Source: Kalmusia sp. IMI 367209
Taxonomy: Eukaryota > Ascomycota > Dothideomycetes > Pleosporales > Didymosphaeriaceae
Assembly (NCBI GenBank): GCA_027946365.1
Contig: JAPEUQ010000001.1
Coordinates: 2,170,001 to 2,234,000 of the forward strand
Reading direction: 5' to 3'
DNA: 64,000 nucleotides
Part shown: in pieces, positions 56,666 to 64,000 of the stretch
Numbering within the stretch: position 1 is the first letter of the stretch
Layout: each line of letters opens with the position of its first letter
Position numbers and translations under genes: made by a program
The notes under the pieces: generated by a model
What the model was told of the DNA's origin: nothing
The model's database searches: none
The model's input: only the letters and a program-made list of their open reading frames with translations

Positions 56666-57594
56666 TCATAGCATACCCCTGCCGACTTCGTCCTGGCGTT
56701 CCTGCCAGACGGTCTTTCCAGAGCACGAACAAACAGTTTTGTCGTTTTCCCAGACACCAGCACTCCTAGCACACGTCAGGAGTTATCAATCAGAACAGAA
56801 ACAGAAGGCTTACCGAGCTATCACTCCCACAAGGGTGTCTGGATCATTCTTATCAAACGCCCCGTCCTGTTGTCTCGCTACGACGATGCTGCGCCCGATC
56901 ATCTCCCAGATTTGAATTGGCTTGTCCAGGAATACGGTGCCCACGCCACCTTTGCTCACTTCGACAGTTCCAAACACACCGCGGCATGGGGTCCCCTCCA
57001 ACTTGGCTTTTGCAGCTTCCCAGATAGCGCCAGTAGACTCGGGGCCGTCCGAGATGTTGCCTGACTCTCGGATAGTTGCATGGTAGGTTCCAGGAGATAG
57101 CCCTCTAATACTGAGGTCTACGACGGTGATGTTGGGCGCAACTTGGACCATGCGCACCAGTCCCCGCACCTTGTTCTCCACGTGCGGAGCGAAGGACTCT
57201 AGTATGCATACAGCAGCGCCTGTAGATCTTCAATCAACACCATACGGCGACACCCTAGCCAAGAGAAGTCTATTGCAACTGCAAAGAACACCTTCAGATT
57301 ACAAGGGCGAACGTACTATTTGACTTGCCACTGCCCCGTAGGATAGCATCACGGCCAGTAGATTGTATAGCTTCAACGATAGCTGACGGAGCTGCTGTAC
57401 CTTCAATAGATACTAATTGATCTTTGAGGCTGGCAGTGATTTTTTGAATTCCTGCTTTGGTCAACGCGGTTGTCTGGGACCCTGGGGCGAGTCTTCGTAC
57501 CGCTTAGCTGATGCAGGGAGCCCTCAATATCTTTGATGCATGCATCGCACGTCATCGGCACCGCAAAAGTGGTTTCGAAGCTTGGAATAGTCAT
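56666..57594 (-). CDS. CCS1: Copper chaperone for superoxide dismutase
   Basis: Minus strand, four exons: 57594-57501, 57454-57317, 57219-56814 and 56765-56666, with introns of 46, 97 and 48 nt; the sum is 246 codons (245 aa). Domain 1 (Atx1-like) carries the copper site [11 protein letters not shown] (MxCxxC), followed by [14 protein letters not shown] and [14 protein letters not shown]. Domain 2 is SOD-like ([68 protein letters not shown]). Domain 3 has the CxC pair in [12 protein letters not shown], used to insert copper and form the disulfide in Sod1. It acts in the cytosol and mitochondrial intermembrane space. It shares a 312-bp divergent promoter with the mitochondrial uL13 gene. Confidence 0.94.
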
Positions 57595-57906
57595 TTCGTA
57601 GTACTTGTAGACTTGTAAAGAAGTTGAGTTATGTTGGTATGTTGAATGTAATCATTATTTGCACCTCGCTTTGAAATCGAACGACATCGGGCGGGACCGA
57701 CAGGGAAAGCGCGAGCGAGTCAGCACGTGACATAGATTTCCAGAAATTAATTGCCAAGCATCTCCAACTCGAACTTCACGAGAACCGTATCGAGTGACCG
57801 CATCAGCAAACGATACTCCCTGGAGCTTTGCGAAACGATTCTCGCAGCGTGAACAGCTCCAGGAGGCCTCAATCACAGATAAGAAGGCCATCGGCCTCCC
57901 ACCATA
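57595..57906. promoter_or_regulatory. Divergent promoter, CCS1 / mitochondrial uL13
   Basis: 312 bases between the two start codons. It must contain both promoters. No TATA box is obvious. Confidence 0.55.
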
Positions 57907-58540
57907 ATGTCTCAAGTCGTAGGCAAAGTACGTCTTCCACCGGACCTCCGCAACCCCAAACCTTCGCGACATCGTCACAAACGCATGCCTCTGGGAGCGT
58001 ACACTAGCCCTAATAGACTCATACTAATGCTCTTCTCAGACGCGTCTCGCCTACGCTCGCGCATGGCATCACGTCGACATCTCCTCAGACCCACGCGCCC
58101 TCGGTCGCCTCGCCTCTGGCATAGCCCTCACTCTCATGGGCAAACACAAACCCATCTTTGACCCATCGACCGACTGCGGCGACTACGTCGTGGCTACCAA
58201 CTGCGCACATATCCATGTCACAGGCAAGAAGCGTCAGCAGAAGCTGTACCGCACGCACACGACGCGGCCGGGTAGCCTCAAGGAGATCAGTATGGAGAAT
58301 CTGGCGGCTAAATGGGGCGGTGGCGAGGTGTTGCGCCGTGCGGTCAGTGGCATGTTGCCGAAGAACAGGCTGAGAAAGGGGAGGTTGGAGAGGCTCAAAA
58401 CTTTTGAGGGAACGGGGAACCCGTACAAGGAGAATTTCTTGAGGGTGAGGAATGGAGGCGGGCAGGGGATTATGGGGCTCGAGGAGGTTAAGGAGACGTT
58501 AGCGGCGGTTAAGGAAAAGAAAGAGGTATCTTCATCATAG
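57907..58540 (+). CDS. MRPL23: Mitochondrial large-subunit ribosomal protein uL13m
   Basis: Two exons, 57907-57927 (MSQVVGK) and 58040-58540, with a 112-nt intron; the sum is 174 codons (173 aa). The L13 core is clear: [80 protein letters not shown] and [13 protein letters not shown]. It is part of the mitochondrial 54S/39S subunit near the base of the peptide exit region (family knowledge). The bacterial-like spacing and the short N terminus match yeast MRPL23. A cytosolic uL13 would look quite different. The intron sits directly after the first seven codons, a common place for fungal ribosomal protein introns. Confidence 0.92.
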
Positions 58541-59089
58541 CACAGGTGCTCGGGAGGAGGATTGTTAATATCATGTATAAAGACACGCGGATGCGCATGG
58601 CATACGGAGTTCAGACACCTTGATTAGGTACCTACTTGTAAAATATAGCATTGTACATTTACGATCAAATCCGAATTCGGACTCATCCAATCGTGGCTTT
58701 CTAGGCCATCAATAGAAGCTTACGTACCATCTAATGCCATGCTAGTGTGGAGATATACTCGAGACACTATGGCATTGTCAACGAGGATGCTCGGTCTACT
58801 CAAATCGCCATACAAAATGTATTTTTGAACAGCACCGTAAATCCAGGGATTACTTGGTCTACCGTTGACAAAAGTCTCATATACGGTTAACTACTCTCTC
58901 ATATTGCTCTAATACTACCCCTGGGTATATAACGATGTTCTACTCTCGACTTTGTAACGTCCCCTCCCCTTTTCAATCTGATCAATGCTACTCCCATACA
59001 AACGATGTACAAGAATAAATAAAAGGTGACCACAACAAAACTAGTATATGGTACAAAATCATGAAGTCGTTATCAATGCAGATGGAAAT
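58541..59089. other. Convergent intergenic region, AT-rich
   Basis: 549 bases between the 3' ends of MRPL23 and uricase. AT-rich, with AATAAATAAA near 59015. No gene. Confidence 0.6.
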
Positions 59090-60088
59090 CTATAGCTTCG
59101 ATTTGGGCTTCCGGGCAACGGTGCAGAAGATGAGACCGTTGGGATCAGACTGAGGGGCGAAAACGGTTGCGTCTTTGCCTGTATTCTTGAGGCCCTTGTA
59201 CCAGCTGAGATCTACGAGACAAGTCAGCAAATGTTTCGGTAAAGTATGACATGCATTAACCTACCGATCTCGAAGTAGTGTTTGTTGGGAAGGGCATAGT
59301 CGACTTCCTCGACCAGCGGTACATCGGCAAGGATCTGCTCGCACATCTTGTACATAGTCGCCTGCACACTAGCACTGTCGTCCTCGGCAAAGGTCTTCAG
59401 TGTAATATCGCGCGCCTTCTTGTATGCACCATTGAAATCCACAGCCTTCACTTGGTTCAAGTTCTGGAACGTCTTCCACTTCCAGCCCGCTTCGACCTCG
59501 GTACTGAGTATGCGATCCCAAGTCTCCGGTAGCCGCGTGAACTCATCGCGGTGGAAACCATAGAAAGCAGACCCTGTGCTCTTCAAAACGAGCAGCTTCT
59601 CAATCTTGGAACGGATCTCAACACCTTTGTTCTCTCTCGTGACTGATTCAATAACACGGATCTCTTCACCGTCGCGGTAGAATGAGTGCGGGTGCGGCTT
59701 GCCGTCGATGGTCATGCGAGTCCATCGGTGCTGGATGATTTTGACGTGCGCGGCATGGATGTGTGGGTATGTCTTGACGAAATGGTCGCCAAGAATGGCG
59801 GCGAAGTTCTCGGGCGGGTCAATGGGGTTTTGCTTCGCGAGGACATAGATGGTTTGCTTCTGGGTGTCCGTGGCAACGACAGGAGCGTTGTCAGCATGGG
59901 TGTAGCTGTAGCAATTAGCAGTGAATGCGAGAAGGCGCGAGGGTCGCTTACGAGGCATCAATGTCACCCTCGAGAAGTGTGCAGACAGTCTGCTCGACGA
60001 TGGTGTGGACACCGGTCTTTTCGTTCTTATCAACCTTGTAAAGGCGGACATTGTCCTTGCCGTAGCGTGCGGAGCTGAGCTGAGCCAT
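59090..60088 (-). CDS. uaZ: Uricase (urate oxidase), peroxisomal
   Basis: Minus strand, three exons: 60088-59952, 59905-59265 and 59211-59090, with introns of 46 and 53 nt; the sum is exactly 300 codons (299 aa), the usual length. Conserved segments: SARYGKDNVRLYKV (catalytic Lys11), GDIDASYTHADNAPVVATDT (Thr58), TRMTIDGKPHPHSFYR, LKSTGSAFYGFHRDEFT, TTLP-like RLPETWDRILSTEVEAGWKW and DVPLVEEVDYALPNKHYFEI (active-site His). It ends in SKL, a PTS1 peroxisome signal. It oxidises urate to 5-hydroxyisourate in purine use as a nitrogen source. A GATA element lies about 180 bp upstream, as expected for AreA control. No frame break. Confidence 0.96.
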
Positions 60089-61011
60089 TTTGACTAAAAT
60101 CCAAATGGGAGACTTTCAAAAGAAGTGAAAATGAGATGGTATTGAAGTGGCACTGAGAGACTTGCAGGGACGAAACGGACCGAGGTGTAGGCAAGGAGGA
60201 AGTGAAGCTGGTGGTGATGGGTGGTGAGGGGAGCTACGACTGCAGATATACTTTCAAAAATAAACCCTTATCAGGACAACGCTACGTCCCGAACGGATAT
60301 CGCCGAGACGTGGCAGACCATGCACTGCACAATTGGATCGCGTGAGATGTCTGGAAATACAAAGAAACGGCAGCCGATGCACCTTGCTTTTGAGGAGCCC
60401 GGCGACGTCCGAAGAGGGAGAGCAGGGCTAGCTCCGACGCGAAGCTCCCCATTGGCGGCTGCTTCTGCGCACGTGACATTGGTTGCAAGCTCGACCGCGG
60501 GGTTCAGCGAAGAATGAGATTGGTGAGCGATGGCGAGCAATTGCTCATACCTTTAGCAGACTCTAGCTGAGGTAGTAGTAGAGAGGCAATCCTGTAGTAG
60601 TCTGCTGCGGCCGAGCTCCTTTAGGCGCCTCTACGGTACGTGTTATGCTGGAGCCAGCTACGTGCAGCACGGGCCCGAGTCAACTGTTGGCGCTGGTGTT
60701 CCAGATGGATGCTGCGACGTCCCTGGACGCCTGGGGTTCTGTGCTGGGACCGGTTCACCACCACGACCACAATCGCTGCCATCGCTGCACTGTCACTTCC
60801 ACGCTCACGCTCTCTGACGCCTGCTTGCGCACGTAACGCAGCCGCGTACCATCCCGCTCTCTCGCTCCGGCCGCGACCCCGCTCGTCGTCCAGCCTTTCC
60901 CCGTCCAGGCTATTTGATATCTGCGCGCACAAGCTCATGAGGCAAGAGGAGGCTACCATTCTGGTACCGACATGCGATGCAGGTTGGGAGGCGTATGGTT
61001 AAGGCCCGCTC
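60089..61011. promoter_or_regulatory. Divergent promoter region, uricase / Rictor homologue, with a GATA site
   Basis: 923 bases. TTATC at 60269-60273, read on the minus strand as TGATAAG, matches the HGATAR consensus of AreA/Nit2 and lies about 180 bp upstream of the uricase ATG. The right half is GC- and CT-rich with CCACCACGACCAC. No supported gene. Confidence 0.4.
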
Positions 61012-64000
61012 ATGACGCCACCTGTGCGCTCCGTCAACGCCCCGGCCGACGGCGATCAGGGCTCTCTGCTGGCACCCGCTCGAAGTAGAGATGGTCGGTC
61101 ACTTCCTGCACCCGCGAGCAGCATCATGGCCGGCTCGCGAGGTCAGGCCTCGTACGCGACAGCCAGAGAAGCCCCGGGGAGCTTCAGCTCGCAGTTGCGA
61201 CCCACGACATCCCACGATGGGCGATTGAAGCCCGATTTCGACACGCACGCCATTATCGTGGGCGATGATGGCAGCACGACCACCGAACAGCGACAGTCTG
61301 AGCTGCAGGATCAGATAGAGAAGGAGACGAAGATCAAGATCGGTTCAGAGAACCTGTTAGAGGCATTGAACGCCAAAAATGCGAAGAACACCCGAGACCA
61401 GAGGCTGCAAGTGGAGGAGCAGCTGAATTTGTCGAACAGGAAGCTTGCACAGCTCAAATCCGGGTTGGCCGCTGAGATACAAAGAGCCAAAGATATCAAA
61501 TCACCGCCCGCTGAGGCCCAAAGCAGGCTCTCCTACCTGTTTCGGCGCAATCTGTCCCGTTCACCGTCGCGACACATCACGCAAAAGGAGGAGGAGGAAG
61601 ATGAAGAGACTGAGTCACCCACGTTCGTACTTACCGAGATACTGCAAGCTCTGGAAGCGAGTGGGATGAAACCCGAATACTACGTGGAAAGGGCGAATTC
61701 ACTAGTAGACCTCTTCAAGCGCCATCCCACATTGAAGTACAATTTGGCATGGTCGATTTTTGGATTGAGGATGCAAACCATGCTCCTCAGTGACAGCCGC
61801 GAGGTTGTCGCAGCCGCATATCGTGTCATGCGATATTCGTTCACCGATCGCAAATCTTTGAAGATTATCCGAGCTTTACATACCGATTACCTAGTCATCT
61901 TGTCTCTAGTCAAAGAAAGCAAGGCCAGTGTAGAAAGAGAACAGGCGCTTAAGTTCGTCCGAGCCTTTTTGGACGTAAAAGGTGGTGTGGAGGAAATTTC
62001 TCGCTCTGTCGTTCGCATCCTAGTTGCTGTAGCTGAGCACACCGACGATCGACTGAGAAATATCGCCATCCTCACTTTGACCGAAATTCTCGTCAAAAAA
62101 CCAGCTCTTTTGGTCGATTCTGGTGGAATGGGTACCTTGACTGACGCGCTCGGAGAAGGCAATTATTATGCTGCTGAAAGCATCGGAAGCGCTTTCGTAT
62201 ACCTACTGGATACTCCCCAACGGCGACATTTCCTGAGATCTGGGTATGAACTCGAGGCACCCTTTGCTATGTTTACGGATGCTGGTACTGCACATAGCCA
62301 TCTTCACGAGGAGAAGTTGAAAGCCAATGCGAAAGTGATTGCTTCACTACTAAGGAGTTGGCCCGGCTTCCTTTCTCTCTGCATGGACAACTTTTTAGCC
62401 ATTCGATCACTGCTCATGTCACTGGAGATTCCAACGCCCCACGTGCGTAACATCTTGTTGGAATTGTTGTTCGATATACTTAGAATCAAACCTCCATCGT
62501 GGTCCTCATCCTTTCTTGCTGGCCGTCGACTGACAACCTACGGCCGGGTAACAAATCTGAAGAACCAAGCGATTCACGATGCCTCAGGTCCGAGCACAGA
62601 CCCTACAAACAAATGGAACTTGTTGGAACATTATGTTGCCGTGGTCTTAGCCGCCTTTCTACATGCAGGCTTAGTCCCAGCACTCCTCAAGGCTGAAGAG
62701 GATCCACTAAGCTTCCAGTTGAAGCGAAAGACCACACTACTCCTGGGCGAAGTGCTCAAGATGGCAAACGAACTTCTGCCGCCGTCATGGAGTTCGGAGC
62801 TACAAGTTCTTCCGCAGCTTCTTCGATCTGCTGCAACATTCCAGACCGAAGCGCGCTTTGTTGCTATAGGCACAATCTACCAAGTAGACAGTGTCAACAG
62901 GACTCTATACCGATCAGGCCCTACGTCAATTACCCCGAGCAAAGGAACCACTACAATCGACGGTGCTGCTTCAGCAAGGCAGACCGATCAATCTAAGACT
63001 CAGGCAGCAATGCAAGTGGACGAAACCACCTTCCGAAATATGCTAGTCGATACTCAGGTTCTGAACACCGTCACTTTCCAGAAATGGAGATGGAATTTGA
63101 TTCAGGAAATCATCGACGGACCGCTGCTCAATTCTAAGCGATTAGACGAGGCCATGAAGGTGACAAAGTTCGTGCATCGCTTGCTCGGCTTCTATCGGCC
63201 GTTCAAATATCGGTTCTCCGAAGTCAAGAATACGAAGCCGAACCAACGATATGTCCGTGCCGGCTGCACTCTTATGCGGACGCTTCTACAAAACCCCGAG
63301 GGCGTACGATATCTAAGCGATAGCAAGTTTATTCGGCAGCTTGCGGAATGTTTGTCTCATTTTGATAGAATGAGCGGGTTGACATCTGAATCGCCCATGT
63401 TCCAGGTGGATCGAATGAATGAAACCCTCACTGGCGGCTACTTTGCGCTGCTTGGTGCACTAACCAAGGATCCCAAAGGTATCCAGATTCTCGAACGATG
63501 GAGGGTCTTGAACATGTTCTACCACATCATAGAACTGAACGACCGTGACGACTTAATCAAAACCTTACTAAGCAACATGGACTACACTCTAGATGGTCAT
63601 CTACGCATCATCATATCGAAAGCTATGACGTCCTGTTCAAAGGAGGTCCGTATCTTCGCGACTAGACTCCTTCGCAAGTATGCGACGAAGCCGATGCAAC
63701 CGACAGATTCTTCGAGTGTTGCAGAGTGGGCAATCAAATCGCTGGTCACGCAGCTGTACGACCCTGACGTCGAAGTCTGCGAAGTCGCCATCAAAATCCT
63801 AGAAGAGGCTTGCAATCAGACCGAGTCTTTGGAATACGTGGTAAAGTGCCGACCAGCGCTGGATCACCTGGGTGAAATCGGTGCGCCGCTATTGCTCCGG
63901 TTCCTCTCCACTTCTGTAGGCTACCACTACCTGGACGGGCTAGATTACATCACGAGGGAGATGGATGACTGGTTCTTGGGGAGAAATGACACCTATGTGG
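61012..64000 (+). CDS. TORC2 subunit Rictor/Ste16 homologue, 5' part (truncated at the window edge)
   Basis: Open from ATG 61012 (MTPPVRSVNAPADG) to the last base, about 996 codons without a stop or visible intron; the 3' end is outside. The first ~90 residues are disordered, followed by a coiled coil (ELQDQIEKETKIKIGSENLL ... AQLKSGLAAEIQRAKDIK), then helical repeats typical of the Rictor N-terminal and middle domains: TFVLTEILQALEASGMKPEY, WSIFGLRMQTMLLSDSREVV, RSVVRILVAVAEHTDDRLRN, LRSWPGFLSLCMDNFLAIRS and KVTKFVHRLLGFYRPFKYRF. Rictor is the defining scaffold of TORC2 and controls actin polarity, sphingolipid homeostasis and AGC kinases (family knowledge). The absence of any frame problem in almost 3 kb is notable when set against the 17-41 kb region. 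Confidence 0.9.
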   Translation, partial: MTPPVRSVNAPADGDQGSLLAPARSRDGRSLPAPASSIMAGSRGQASYATAREAPGSFSSQLRPTTSHDGRLKPDFDTHAIIVGDDGSTTTEQRQSELQDQIEKETKIKIGSENLLEALNAKNAKNTRDQRLQVEEQLNLSNRKLAQLKSGLAAEIQRAKDIKSPPAEAQSRLSYLFRRNLSRSPSRHITQKEEEEDEETESPTFVLTEILQALEASGMKPEYYVERANSLVDLFKRHPTLKYNLAWSIFGLRMQTMLLSDSREVVAAAYRVMRYSFTDRKSLKIIRALHTDYLVILSLVKESKASVEREQALKFVRAFLDVKGGVEEISRSVVRILVAVAEHTDDRLRNIAILTLTEILVKKPALLVDSGGMGTLTDALGEGNYYAAESIGSAFVYLLDTPQRRHFLRSGYELEAPFAMFTDAGTAHSHLHEEKLKANAKVIASLLRSWPGFLSLCMDNFLAIRSLLMSLEIPTPHVRNILLELLFDILRIKPPSWSSSFLAGRRLTTYGRVTNLKNQAIHDASGPSTDPTNKWNLLEHYVAVVLAAFLHAGLVPALLKAEEDPLSFQLKRKTTLLLGEVLKMANELLPPSWSSELQVLPQLLRSAATFQTEARFVAIGTIYQVDSVNRTLYRSGPTSITPSKGTTTIDGAASARQTDQSKTQAAMQVDETTFRNMLVDTQVLNTVTFQKWRWNLIQEIIDGPLLNSKRLDEAMKVTKFVHRLLGFYRPFKYRFSEVKNTKPNQRYVRAGCTLMRTLLQNPEGVRYLSDSKFIRQLAECLSHFDRMSGLTSESPMFQVDRMNETLTGGYFALLGALTKDPKGIQILERWRVLNMFYHIIELNDRDDLIKTLLSNMDYTLDGHLRIIISKAMTSCSKEVRIFATRLLRKYATKPMQPTDSSSVAEWAIKSLVTQLYDPDVEVCEVAIKILEEACNQTESLEYVVKCRPALDHLGEIGAPLLLRFLSTSVGYHYLDGLDYITREMDDWFLGRNDTYV

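Overview
This window is fungal nuclear DNA, most likely from a filamentous ascomycete of the class Dothideomycetes (Capnodiales/Mycosphaerellales would fit; this is inferred from gene style, not from a marker gene). Genes carry short GT..AG introns of about 41-100 nt with CTAAC/CTGAC-type branch sites. There is no operon structure. The gene set is typical of filamentous fungi: NoxR, a peroxisomal uricase, a Ran1-type kinase, a TORC2 Rictor homologue, BTB proteins and a YAT-type permease. No rRNA, tRNA, CRISPR array, virus or transposon was recognised.

Layout. 1-608 is the 3' end of a Zn2Cys6-type transcription factor. 609-9625 is a 9-kb stretch without a convincing gene; its right part (7.3-9.3 kb) is packed with micro- and minisatellites, several of period 9. 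It leads into a Ran1/Sks1-like protein kinase (9626-11009). 11-16.7 kb is gene-poor and holds a broken coding-like tract (12.47-13.84 kb). 16.7-32.6 kb is rich in membrane proteins: a six-helix membrane protein, an MFS transporter, a small membrane protein, a BTB protein, an amino-acid permease, an EF-hand MscS channel and an alpha/beta hydrolase. 34-42.3 kb has a secreted aldose 1-epimerase, Sip5 and a DUF7918-type nuclear protein. 43-64 kb is a compact housekeeping block: HAD phosphatase, DPM1, BTB protein, NAD-dependent reductase, BRF1, an acidic nuclear protein, NoxR, CCS1, mitochondrial uL13, uricase, and the first 2,989 nt of a Rictor homologue cut by the window edge.

I resolved splice structures by hand and checked that exon sums are multiples of three. 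Most genes close perfectly. Five genes between 17.6 and 41 kb do not: each needs one (or, in the MscS channel, three) single excess bases to be discounted to keep a conserved protein in frame. All seven breaks are +1, most sit in or beside homopolymers, none falls at an intron, and none occurs in about 13 kb of coding sequence to the right of 42.3 kb. Insertion-type assembly error is the simplest reading; recent gene decay or recoding are the alternatives.

Functionally the genes are mostly independent. Noteworthy neighbours are two tight divergent promoters (HAD phosphatase/DPM1 and CCS1/mitochondrial uL13), a uricase with a GATA site upstream, and a secreted epimerase with a TATA box and two CreA-type sites.
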